The notes under the pieces are model-generated. The model was not told where the DNA came from, ran no database searches, and saw only the letters and a list, made by a program, of their open reading frames with translations. From an uncultured Aeromonadales bacterium (lineage in GTDB: Bacteria; Pseudomonadota; Gammaproteobacteria; Enterobacterales; Succinivibrionaceae), in contig CACZLZ010000005.1 of the NCBI GenBank assembly GCA_902782145.1, positions 155,463 through 219,462 on the forward strand: a stretch of DNA of 64,000 bases. The letters run 5' to 3'. The translations under genes and the position numbers were made by a program. Positions 1-10,300 of the stretch are shown here, piece after piece. The stretch's first letter is position 1. Every line of letters starts with the position of its first letter.

Positions 1-1037
1 TCCAGGCATTCCTCCACCGCCTTTCGGCTGCCGGGCAGGTTGACTATCAGGGTGTGGTTCCTGATCACTGAGGCTGCCCGGGAAAGCATGGCCCGGCGGG
101 TGATCCGGCAGGACTCCCTGCGGATGAATTCCGCAATGCCGGGGGCGTTTCTGGTGGCCACCGCCATGGTGGCTTCGGGGGTGACATCCCGGGGGGCAAA
201 GCCGGTGCCTCCGGTGGTGATGATGAGGTTCACCTGGCTGGTGTCTGCAAGTCTTGTCAGTTCTTCCCGGATCTTGGCTTCATCATCGGGCAGGAGCACG
301 GTCTCCAGCACTTCATATCCGGCTCCGCTTAGTCTTCCGGCTATCCAGGGACCGCTTTCATCTTCTGTCTCCCCCCGGTATGAGCGATCGCTCAGGGTGA
401 CCACTGCCGCGGTGAAGGTGGGCTCTGGGGTGGTTTCATCATGGCCGGGGCCGTGTCCGGGTCTCTGATCCTGATTGTTCATGGTGGCCTGAAACGTGGA
501 GGTGCCGGTGCCAGCGGATTTTGGTGTCACAAGCAGGGGATCGCCAATCTGGATCGTGCCGCCTCTGATCACCCGGGCGAAGACCCCTTCCCGGGGCATA
601 ATGCAGTCGCCCATCCGCTTGTAGATGGCACAGTGCTGATGGCATTCCTTGCCGATCTGGGTGATCTCAAGCAGTGCGTCCCCCAGGAAAAAAAGGGTTC
701 CCGGGGCAAAGTCCTTCAGATCGGCGCCTTCAACGATCAGGTTCTCGCCGAAGGAGCCGGGGATCACGCCAGCACCCTTCTGGTTGAACTCATCGATTTT
801 GGCCAGGGGGAGGATGCTCACCTGGCGGTGCCAGGATCCGGCATGGGCGTCTCCCTGGATCCCGTGTCCTGCCACCAGCAGTGCACTGGTGACCGGTGTT
901 TTGGGGGTTCCTCTCCGGGGGCTGGTGCAGATGCTGCGGAGGATCCCGGTAGTCGGTTTAGGTTCTTTGGTGTGAGGCTGGGACTGGTGCTGATCTTGAT
1001 CCTGAGGAATGGGCTGAGACTGAAGCTCCTGTTTCAT
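1..1037 (-). CDS. MOSC-MogA fusion protein, molybdenum cofactor (3' end cut by window edge)
   Basis: The minus strand is open from an ATG at 1037 to the left edge, so about 345 residues are visible. I translated it by hand through positions 1-1037. After a Gln/Pro-rich leader there is a MOSC domain (residues ~30-190) with the typical block ICTSPRRGTPK, a G-x-G-D-A-H-A-G stretch, KIDEFN and GSFGENL, and the conserved Cys/His segment GKECHQHCAIYKRMGDC. The second half is a MogA/MoaB-like molybdopterin-binding domain: VVTLSDRSYRGETEDESGP, then IITTGGTGFAPRDVTPEAT and NLPGSRKAVEECL. MOSC domains handle molybdenum-cofactor sulfur transfer and MogA adenylates molybdopterin. Such MOSC-MogA fusions occur in other anaerobes. 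mobB lies 126 bp upstream on the same strand, which supports a cofactor operon. The stop codon is outside the window. Confidence 0.88.
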   Translation of the reverse strand, partial: MKQELQSQPIPQDQDQHQSQPHTKEPKPTTGILRSICTSPRRGTPKTPVTSALLVAGHGIQGDAHAGSWHRQVSILPLAKIDEFNQKGAGVIPGSFGENLIVEGADLKDFAPGTLFFLGDALLEITQIGKECHQHCAIYKRMGDCIMPREGVFARVIRGGTIQIGDPLLVTPKSAGTGTSTFQATMNNQDQRPGHGPGHDETTPEPTFTAAVVTLSDRSYRGETEDESGPWIAGRLSGAGYEVLETVLLPDDEAKIREELTRLADTSQVNLIITTGGTGFAPRDVTPEATMAVATRNAPGIAEFIRRESCRITRRAMLSRAASVIRNHTLIVNLPGSRKAVEECL

Positions 1038-1108
1038 TTTCTGCTGGTTTTCTCTGCTGTTCGCTGGCGTTCTTTGCGTACTTCGCTTTGCTTTGCATTG
1101 ATGCGCTG

Positions 1109-1138
1109 TTCTGTGCTGTGCTGTGCTGTGCTGTGTGG
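1109..1138. repeat. pentanucleotide microsatellite (CTGTG)n
   Basis: Five to six copies of CTGTG stand in tandem in the 126-bp gap between mobB and the MOSC-MogA gene. A repeat here could change spacing between the genes by slippage. That effect is inference. Confidence 0.75.
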
Positions 1139-1163
1139 TGTTTGTGTTCCAGTTTCCTTTATT

Positions 1164-2048
1164 TTACCGCTTTTGCGATCCGGGATCAGATGTCTTCCGG
1201 TGATGGGTGCATCCCTGGCAGAACTGCCGGCAGGACTCCGGGCGGAGGATTGTTCCTATGGGGAAGGTAACCGGAGGAACCGCGGCTTCAGCCAGATCAG
1301 CAAGTTCAGCGATTTTTTCGAAGGCACTCAGGCGGGGCAGGGCAGCAGAGAATGAGGCTGGATCAGAGATCTGGGCGGTGGTGATGTCAGAACTGTCTTG
1401 GGAGAGGGGGGCTGGTTGATCCGTCGGATCTGTCGGATCGGTAAGATCAGTGTATTCAGTGTCTGAGCCGTCCGCAGCGGATGACGGTGCCGTATCATCA
1501 CCGTGAGCCGCCAAATCAAACTCATCACTGCCAGCATCATCGATATCATCACAAGCATTATCGTTATCGCTGTCAGCATCTGGATTGCTGACATTTTCAA
1601 TTGGAAGCGTTGCAGCATTTCCTTCCGATCCCGATCCTGATCCAGTGCCGGCACCAGACAGGGCAAAGGTTTTGGGGGTGAGGCGCTCCGGGATCTCTTT
1701 GGGATCACGGAAGCAGACGATCCGGGGCAGATCATATGCGTATCCGCCTTCCATGATGCAGAAGTCCAGTCCCTCTGCGGCCATGAGCCCAAGGGTATGA
1801 TCCATGTCCAACTGCCGGGGGAAGACAAAATCTACTTCCCGGGGACCAAATGCCACCACCAGATCGGCTCCCGCCTCCCGGTGCCGGGCGGTGTTGGAGT
1901 TCTTCCGGTTGTCCAAGGTGAACACCGGACAGCCGATGCACTTGACGGTGCCGACACGGTGACCACGGGATTTCAGTTCCCTGATAAGGGCTTCAACGGT
2001 GGCAGTCTTGCCGGAGCGGCGGACACCTACGATCTGGAATACTTTCAT
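1164..2048 (-). CDS. mobB: Molybdopterin-guanine dinucleotide biosynthesis protein B (MobB) with acidic insert
   Basis: 294 residues from ATG 2048 (MKVFQIVGVRRSGKTATVEAL). An upstream in-frame extension to 2204 is Pro/Ser-rich and does not resemble the family. The P-loop G-x-R-R-S-G-K-T at residues ~8-15 replaces the usual GxxxSGKT. It is followed by the MobB signatures VGTVKCIGCP, FTLDNRKNSNTARHREAGAD and the MEGGYAYDLPRIVCFR segment. MobB is a GTP-binding partner of MobA in attaching GMP to molybdopterin in the cytoplasm. Residues ~185-260 form an unusual Asp/Ser/Thr-rich linker with a TDPTDPTD run. A short C-terminal region follows, with FEKIAELADLAE and a Cys-x(3)-Cys-x(2)-Cys motif that fits the C-terminal extension seen in anaerobe MobB proteins. 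The linker is the odd feature. Function of the P-loop half is well supported. Confidence 0.87.
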   Translation of the reverse strand: MKVFQIVGVRRSGKTATVEALIRELKSRGHRVGTVKCIGCPVFTLDNRKNSNTARHREAGADLVVAFGPREVDFVFPRQLDMDHTLGLMAAEGLDFCIMEGGYAYDLPRIVCFRDPKEIPERLTPKTFALSGAGTGSGSGSEGNAATLPIENVSNPDADSDNDNACDDIDDAGSDEFDLAAHGDDTAPSSAADGSDTEYTDLTDPTDPTDQPAPLSQDSSDITTAQISDPASFSAALPRLSAFEKIAELADLAEAAVPPVTFPIGTILRPESCRQFCQGCTHHRKTSDPGSQKR

Positions 2049-2268
2049 GGGGATGGGAACACCATGAAGGAATGCCTGATGAGAGCTTGCATGGGGTGAG
2101 GGCAGGGCGAAGGGCGTCTCACCGATGGCTCCTGGGGTCGGGATATATGGGAGTGGGGCATTGGATTTTCTCTGGAACTGGCCTTCCGTTGTTTGCTGGA
2201 ACAAGGGTAACCGTCAACCACCGGAACATAGCCGGGGATTTCTCATCTCCCAGGTTCCAAGGCGAATT

Positions 2269-4362
2269 TCAGCTGAGAAATTCGGATATTTGTCCATAGC
2301 CGCTGATGTAGGCGCACTTCTGAGCTCTGGTGAGTGCCACATAAAGAAGGCATTTTTCAGCTGTCATGGTTTCCTGGGTGCTCACCGGATCTGTATGATC
2401 GATTGCTGACGCCAGAGGCATGATCCGCTTGTTGGCAGCAACAATGAATATATACTGGAACTCCAGTCCCTTTACGCGGTGCATCGTTGCAACCCGGATC
2501 CCCTCAAGTCCCCGATCATCAGCCTTAGTTCCCTTGATCTCATAGCAGCGGAGTCCGTTGGCTGTAAACTGAGAGATATAGTCGTCCAGCAGTTTATGTG
2601 TGCGGGCAACAACACAGATGTTTTTCTGGGATACGCCATTGCTGACCAGGGCCTTGATCTCTTTCAGAAGAAAGTCAAATTCCTCATTGGCGTTGGCGAA
2701 GCGCTTTACCTGCGGAGCCTCGCCGTGGGTCAGAGACTGGCAGCGGTCGCCGGTGTCGAAACTGTCATCCAGATCGTCAAACGATATGCCGTTTAACAGC
2801 GCAAATGCGGCCTTTCTTATCTCCTCGGTGGTTCGGTAGTTAATGCGGAGTATGCTGCTACGGCCCCGGATATTGATCCCTCCCTTGGAAAGAGCAGCCT
2901 TGTTCTTGTATATGCGCTGGTGGGCATCGCCAACAATGAAGATATCGTCCTCATGTTCAGTTCCGGCTATTGCCCGCAGAAGCCTGAAGCCGTTGACACT
3001 TAAGTCCTGTCCTTCATCAACGATAACATGCTTGTATCGCGTCTCGGAATTTGACTTCGTAAGAAGCAGCCGGCATTCATACATGGCGGTGTTGATATCC
3101 CGTATCTTCTGTTCCTTCATCAGGTTCAGGTAAGTTTCAAATACCTTCCAGATCTCCAACCGCTTTTTCCTGTCCAGTCTGACGCCGCGTCCGGTTCTGG
3201 TTGCCTTGATGTACTTTTCAAGGGTGAAGGCTTCCTGTGCCACCACAACCCGGTTGTATTCATCCTCAAAGAAACTCACCGGATATCCGTCGCTGATGTC
3301 GTTCGAGGCCACAGCGTTTTCCCAGAGCCGGGTGATTTTGTCATCATAGGCAATCTCAGCCGGGTAGCCATGTTCACGGAGGAACTGCGACACCCAGGCA
3401 TCGAGGTTGATAACGTCAATTTTGCGGAGCTCTTCAACCGTGCAGATCTTCCGGAGATTATCCTTTATGTCGGAGGCAAGGTTGGCTGTGAAGGTTGTGA
3501 AGAGAATGCGCTCCTTATCATTCAGATTGACAGCAAGATGCTTTGCCCGGTGCATGGCCACGACGGTCTTTCCTGTCCCGGCCCCGCCTAGGACACGTGC
3601 AGATCCGGAGTATTTCTTGTTCACGATTTTGCGCTGGGTCGGGTGCAGGAACACCCGCCATTTTTCCAGGGGCTCAGCCATGATCCGGCGCAGTTCCTCT
3701 TCTCCTTCCACAACCACAAATGATTTAAGGGTTTCGGGACTGTCGAGAGCATCTGCGAAGCTGTCAGAAATAAGGCTTTCTTCCTGTTCTTTCAGTTCTT
3801 TGACTTCTTCAACCGAAAACCCTTCTGCTATCCAGGAGAGGGTCTCAAAGGTGTCTGCGGGAAAACTGCTTTTCTGGGAATAAAACTCCTCTTTGCTGGC
3901 AATGCTTCTTGCAAGCGGGAGCAATTCCTCCGGAAGGCCAAGATCAACCAGATCCCTGTCAGAAACCCCATCGAAGAGGCTGCTGCCTTTCTCGGCTGCG
4001 ATCTCTGGCTGGTCAACGACGGTGTCAAAAATCTGGATGGCTCCCGTCTTGGGGTTTACCTCGCACTTTTTGTTCTTTGCCCAGTCGTATGCCCTGTCAT
4101 GGTGATCAATCCAGAGAAGCAGATATACCCCTGTCTCCTCCTGCCTTACGACAATTCCCCTGTAGGTGTCGTCAATCCTGACCGAGCAGATTTTCCTGTC
4201 CCGGCAGGCATTCAGTTTTTCATAATTGATGCCCGGGGCTGTGGGGTTGTTACGGAATTTGTTCATAAACTCGGTAACCTTCCCCTGAACCTGTCTCGGG
4301 AGGGCGGCAAAGGCAGTTAAAAAATCTGCGGATATGGCTACTTTGGTGGTCTTGTCTGTCAT
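2269..4362 (-). CDS. UvrD/Rep-family helicase with N-terminal RelE/ParE-like domain (defence operon gene 4)
   Basis: 697 residues. Residues 1-~110 look like a RelE/ParE toxin fold: PRQVQGKVTEFMNKFRNNPT, then the KICSVRIDDTYRGIVV strand and YLLLWIDHHDRAYDWA. The rest is a superfamily 1 helicase: Walker A VLGGAGTGKTVVAMHRAKHL (~257-276), Walker B VDEGQDLS (~448), IVGDAHQRIY, LRINYRTTEEIRKAA, and late motifs VKGLEFQYIFIV and LYVALTRAQ. SF1 helicases of this type unwind DNA 3'-5'. The gene starts 3 bp after the stop of the 2111-residue helicase, so it is the last gene of the same operon. In class 1 DISARM this place is held by the phospholipase-D-like drmC, so the RelE-UvrD protein is an unusual substitute. 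Whether the RelE part still cuts RNA cannot be judged from sequence alone. It may only be a binding domain. Confidence 0.88.
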   Translation of the reverse strand: MTDKTTKVAISADFLTAFAALPRQVQGKVTEFMNKFRNNPTAPGINYEKLNACRDRKICSVRIDDTYRGIVVRQEETGVYLLLWIDHHDRAYDWAKNKKCEVNPKTGAIQIFDTVVDQPEIAAEKGSSLFDGVSDRDLVDLGLPEELLPLARSIASKEEFYSQKSSFPADTFETLSWIAEGFSVEEVKELKEQEESLISDSFADALDSPETLKSFVVVEGEEELRRIMAEPLEKWRVFLHPTQRKIVNKKYSGSARVLGGAGTGKTVVAMHRAKHLAVNLNDKERILFTTFTANLASDIKDNLRKICTVEELRKIDVINLDAWVSQFLREHGYPAEIAYDDKITRLWENAVASNDISDGYPVSFFEDEYNRVVVAQEAFTLEKYIKATRTGRGVRLDRKKRLEIWKVFETYLNLMKEQKIRDINTAMYECRLLLTKSNSETRYKHVIVDEGQDLSVNGFRLLRAIAGTEHEDDIFIVGDAHQRIYKNKAALSKGGINIRGRSSILRINYRTTEEIRKAAFALLNGISFDDLDDSFDTGDRCQSLTHGEAPQVKRFANANEEFDFLLKEIKALVSNGVSQKNICVVARTHKLLDDYISQFTANGLRCYEIKGTKADDRGLEGIRVATMHRVKGLEFQYIFIVAANKRIMPLASAIDHTDPVSTQETMTAEKCLLYVALTRAQKCAYISGYGQISEFLS

Positions 4363-4365
4363 CTG

Positions 4366-7300
4366 TTATTTCTTCCCGAAAACCGAGTCTATTTCATCTT
4401 TGCTGGTGAATATTTTCCAGCCGGCATTCTCTGCCTTTTGGCGTTCTGTCTGCTGACTTTCTGTCATATAGCCGATCTTGAGATCGGTCCAGGCAAGTTC
4501 AATTTCGGCAATGACTTCGCCTGAATCTCCTTCGGCACCCAGTTCGTAACCTGCGGTGTCTGGTGCGGTTAAGCCCCTTCCTTCCAATTCATTGGCAATG
4601 CTGAGAGTCTCATCATCGAAGATCATCTCGCGGATCATGCCCCAGCCTTCGGTTGCACAGGATGCGGGCACCGTGTCCTCAGCCACAGTGTCAGAGCGGC
4701 TGTAGGGCAGTGCCGTGTAAGCATGGCTTTCAAGTCCGGTGGCGCAGACGGCGGCAAAGTTTTTGGCAAACTGCATCACATTGAAAAAGTGCCAGAAGCC
4801 ATTCCACTCCTGCTCATATTTGTCCGTTCTGATATTTTGCCGATCCTCCAGTATGGCAAGAACCGCCGCTGAGGCATTTCTGTCGGCCTTCATGGTGGCC
4901 ATCAGCACTCCGGCATGAGCGAAGAAGTGGGGATCGCTTTTTCTGGGAGTCCAGGAGCCGAAGAAACTGCCAGGCTGGACAAAGGTGTCCTCAGTAAAGT
5001 GAACCTGGCTGTTTGCCTTTTCGACCGTTTCCTTCCATTCAGCAAAGGCAGATCGGTCAGCTATCTTGGTGGGCTCCAGAAGGGATAATGAGTAGGCGCG
5101 CGCATGGGTTGCAAACAGCGTCTGTGCATCTTCCATTTCCAGGTACCGCAACAGCAGTTCCATGGTGGACATTTTCCCTGGCTTCAGCACTTCCGCCTTG
5201 CCCACGGTTGGCATATACATCTTGGCCCCGGCGGGCATCTTTTCGTGGGTCAGGGTCGGGGTTGCATAATCGCCTTGCGACTGGAAAACTGACTGCACGT
5301 CCCGCCAGCTCAGAGCCCAGATCACGTATCTTCCGCTCCGGCGGATCGCCTCTCGCTTCAGGGTGTCGTCTGCGACCTTGTCCTTGTGGTAGATAAAACC
5401 GTCAGTGAAAACAGCCACCGGAAGCTTGTCGGAGCGGCCTATCTGGCGGATGACAAAGTCAGGCTTGCACTGTATGGCGACCCCCTGCATCGGTCCAAGG
5501 GTCACCTGCGGCTCGATTTCCCATAAGGCATCATTGATCTTGAGGATGTATCCCTCCTTGTCGTTGATCAGCGACTTGGAGACATCTATTTTGCGGTTTT
5601 CATTCCCCATCTGGGCAACCGCCTCGACAAAGCGCCTTTCCAGTTCGCTGTCAAACAAAGCGTTGACGGGAATGTTGCCCAGTTTCTCAATTTTGGTCAG
5701 GTTGTCCCTGCCGCTTAGAATGGATTTCAGCAGGCGGATCGCCGTGCTGCGGGAAATGCTGCCGATGCTCTTGCTCTGCCGGTAGGCATACAGGCAGTGG
5801 TAACAGCCGTCCTTCTGGGGATCTTCCTTGCAGGAGCACAGCTCCAGTTTCTGCAGGGCCCGCTCAAAAATATCAATCAGCGAGCCGCGCTCGTTCATCA
5901 GCTGTTTCAGATAGCCTGTGCCGCCGGGTACGGAGTCGTAGATCACCAGGTACTGCTTGCGGTAATCGGTGTCCGGCACGGGCACCTCACTGACGGTGGC
6001 CCTGAGATGATCCACATTGCCGAAATACTCCTTCATTCCCAGCATGAAGGCGGCGGTGAAGGATTCGGTTCGCACGGTGGAGGCGTCCATCGTGGTTGCG
6101 GGGATGAGGATCCGCAGCGCCTCCGTGGTGAATTCCCGGTACAGAAACAGACTCTCTTCAAAGGGATCGCTGATAACCGCCTTGGTGGTCCGGGTCTTGC
6201 AGTAGAAGGTGTGGATGCTCTTTCCGTGTTCAGGCTGGATCTTGCCGCAGAATTTGCAGATCCTGAATCCCTTGCGGACCTCCTTGATCCCGGAAACGGT
6301 GAGCTTTTCCCCGACCACATCATTCTCACCGAAGTTGATCTCCCTTAAGGTTGCCTTCTTGACAAACTCATAGCCGAAGGCAAAGTCATCATTGTCCATT
6401 TCATAGGCGCTGGAGATGTCATTGTCCTCGTCAACATCAACCAGCAGCTGCCGGCAGTAGAACACGTTGGAGCGGTCATCGCTGTCATCGGAGATCAGGC
6501 TTTTGGAGTAGTCGCTGTTGGAATAGACCATCTGCACCTTGAGCATGTTCCGGACCTGGCCGGTGTCTGCCCATGCGGGACTGCCGCAGCGGGGACAGCA
6601 TGCTGTGTCTTTGCCGGTTTCCTCGATCTGCCCGTGGGAGCAGTTGGGACAGAGCCGCCATCTGGCCGACTGGGCACTGGTCAGATCCACCTGATCGATG
6701 GAAAGCTTTCTGCCGTCCACATAAAAGCTGTTGTTGGGTGCAAACTCACTGATGGCGCTGGAGGCGGATCGGCTGTACTCATACACTGATTTTTTGTATT
6801 TGCTTGCTGTCTGCGGCTTATCCGGTTCGTCATCCCGGCGGTACAGCACGGCCTTCAGGACAATGCCGGCCTCCGGGAAGGCGTAGTTGGGCAGCAGTCC
6901 CTCGTCGGACAGGAAATTGAAGATGTTCTTCCGGTTGATCTCCTTTACCACATTGACGAGGGCGATCTGTTCGGTTTTCAGATCCTTTATATCTTCCTCA
7001 TAGGAGCTGTCCTTCGGCTTGGACTCCAGCTCCCTGATCATGTCCTTGATCTGCCGGATGCTCTGGGAAAGGGCGTCCTTCTGTTTTTTCAGCGATTTGA
7101 AGGCATCCAGTATGCGCATATGCATCGGGCTTTCCCGCAGCCGGTCACCCTTGGCAAAGGCCTTCAGTTCATTTTGGGCTGTGCTGTCGAGATACTGGGC
7201 AAAGAGCTGGATGAATGAGTTCAGCAGATGTGAGAGGTTGTTCTGCACATAATTGAGGAAATTAAACGGGAACACATCGGCAGGATGGCTCTCCAGCTTT

Positions 7301-10300
7301 CCCAGAACCACGCTGACGTTCCTGGGGATGGACTGCTCGTCAACGCCGCGCTTCACCCAGGAATCCATGCAGTAGGCGACAAACTGCCGCTCCAGCACAG
7401 CCGAGGCCTTCAGAAAGATTTTGGGCGGAACCACAGTCCCTTCCATCATGTCCAGGGGATCCGCATAGTAGTACAGATCATGGGGCCTTGCCGCGGCAAC
7501 TGCCAATGTCAGGGCGTTGCCGTCCTTGCGTCCGGCCCGTCCCGTGCGCTGCAGGAACTGGGACTGCGCCGGGGGCATGCTGCAGAGGATCACTGATGAC
7601 AGATCACCGATATCGATGCCCATTTCCAGGGTCGGGGTGCAGGACAGCACGTTGGGATCCCACATCTGCGTGGTGCCCTTTTTCCGTTTGAAATCATCTT
7701 CCAGGGATTCCCGATCATCACGCTCCAGAAGACCGGTATGCTCCCTTGCATTGATGCGGAAGATGTCGCCGGTTGAGAACAGCTTCCCGTAGTAATCGGG
7801 ATGGGGGAGGACGGGCTGCTCCTGCAGATGGCCTTCACAGGCGCTCCGGATGCAGGGGGCATCCTTCCAGAACTGCCGGTTCTCCTCTGCCACCGCCAGG
7901 GTGATGCCGCAGGCGGCGCACTTCACGAAGGCCACTTTGCCGGATATGCCAACCCTGTTCTTGCTGAGGGCGTAGACGGAATACTCTGCCGTGGGTTGAA
8001 CGCTGAGCAGAATGCCGTCCCTTACCAGTTCATCAAGGATGATCCTGCTGATATCTGCGCATATGGATTGATCGTTTTTTCTGCCGAGGCATGATGCGAT
8101 CCAGTTGGTGTATTTTCTTTCGGCGTAAGTGTCGAAGTTAAGGTTTCTTTTCCTTTGCTCAAGGGGAAGGTAAATGAATCTGGGGGTGTTGCGGCCTGAC
8201 TGTATTCCGGGCATCCAGCTGAAATAGTCGTTGGACAGCAGGTAGGTTTTGCCGTTTTCTTTGAGGAAAAGTTGGAACGCCTCATCGGCAAAAGCTCCGT
8301 TCTGCGCCATGATCTTCAGATATCCGGCCACCATCTGCTCATAACTTTCCGGGGCGGCCTGTCCCGGCACTCCCAGTTCATTTGTGGCGCGTTCCCGGAC
8401 TGCCCGGGCAGTCCTGATAATGGAGTCAGAGGGGAAAGAGAGACAGGAGCAGCCAGATTTTTCCAGCGTCCGTCCGAACTGGCTTGAGAGACCATACTCC
8501 AGCATGATCTCGTAGGAGATCCGCTTTTCGATGTCACTCATCAGTTTTCTGGAGCGGGGATCCCTGCCGAACCTGCGGTTCTTGACCAGATCCTCATAGG
8601 CGCTCATCCAGGTCATATTGGGGGCTATGAAGAAACTGACAAAGCTTTCGTCGTCAAACCGCTTATGCCAGTAACTGATAAAGCCGGCGGTGAATTCATT
8701 CAGGGAGCGATCCGCACCGCCGTCCTGGACATAACGCTGGACGGCGGTCTTGAAGCCGAACCGCCAGGTGCGGGCGTTAAAGAACCCCGCCCGGTGGGCG
8801 GCGTCCTGGACATTGTCCGAGAAGGCCAGGGTTTTCTTGTCATCGTTGAATTTGGATGAAAAGAGCTGGGACAGCACCATGCTGATCTCAGTCGCACTGC
8901 GCATGCCCAGCATGGAAAGGCCGCGCTTGGATCCGCAGAACGGGCAGACATACAGTTTCCGGTTGGCGGATCCGGTGGTCTGCAGGGGGCTGGGCACTAC
9001 TATGTCGACCATATGGGTGCCGCAGCTGTCGCACTTGGCGGAGGTGTCCTGGCCAAACTTCACCTGCAGGCAGTTGGGACATATCCGGCCTGAAACTGTC
9101 CCGGCCGGATAACTGTCATGTGCATGGGGGAACAGCATGACGATCTTGTCGTCAGTTCTGAAGTAAAGGTTATAGAAGGCCTCCAGACTGTGGATCGAGG
9201 CGTTCATCTGTTCGTTGAGGATGGACGTCCAGCCGGTGGCGCCGCAGTCCCGGCAGTTCACCACCGGAAGGTACTGCTTGGCCTGCATGGTGTTCAGATC
9301 ATGGGCGATGGCGTAGGTGACCTGGCTCCGGGACACCCGGGCAACCAGGCGCCTCAGCTCCCGCATCCAGAGCTGCACCTGAACATTCAGAAAGGGGCGC
9401 AGCCTGCCGGGGTTTCCCGCACTGGCAGGGGATGCAGTCCTGGCATGGGATATCAGAGCCAGGAGGGCGTTGATCCCGGCTTCGGGATCACCCATTTCCC
9501 TGAGAGCGGGATAGTTCACCTCCAGTTCATCAATGATCTTCCGTACCTGGTGGTAATGGCCCTTGATCAGGGTGATCATGGCCTGGGCAAAACTGTGGTG
9601 CATGAGATGACTGCCGAGGGTGACCCGGCCTGCTGCTGACAGCACATCCACGCCGTCAAGATCGGTCCAGGCTGCCACAGCCTCCCGGATGTAGGCTTCC
9701 TCATCGTCCTGCTCCACCAGTGCCGAGAGCCGGGCAATCTGCTCTGCAGTCGGCATGGTGAAATCAGTTATCTCGCTCCCCTCAAAGAACTCATCCGGCG
9801 AGAGGCGATCTTCCGTAACGATGGCGTCACCCTCAAAGGGCTCGCCAAAGATCTCCTCGGCATACTGGAGGATGTTTCTGCTGCTGTCCTTTGATCCCAT
9901 GGTGGCGGAGGTGCCAATGCAGCACAGATATCCGCCGGGGGTCCACAGCCGGGATTTCAGCCGGCGCAGGAGGCATGCCAGATCGGTGCCCTGGGCGCCG
10001 TCAAAGGTGTGCAGTTCATCGACAGCGATATATTTCAGGGTGTCAGGGTTGTTGTTTTTCCAGAGGGCGGCATCCCGGGGCCGGACCAGGAGATAATCCA
10101 GCATTTTGTAGTTGGTCATCAGAATGTCGGGAGGACAGCCCAGCATGGTCTCATGATCGGTGATGACATTGCTTTGACTCATCATCCGGCTGGGCTCCTG
10201 CTCGTGTCCGCCCACATACATGCCGGCGGTCACATTGCCCCGGAGTTCGGGACTGGACCATATCAGCTCAGCAATGCGTTTGGCCTGATCGGTGGCCAGG

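Noticed and set aside
441..1355. 304-codon plus-strand frame
   Set aside because: Lies opposite the MOSC-MogA reading frame, which carries family motifs across the whole segment.
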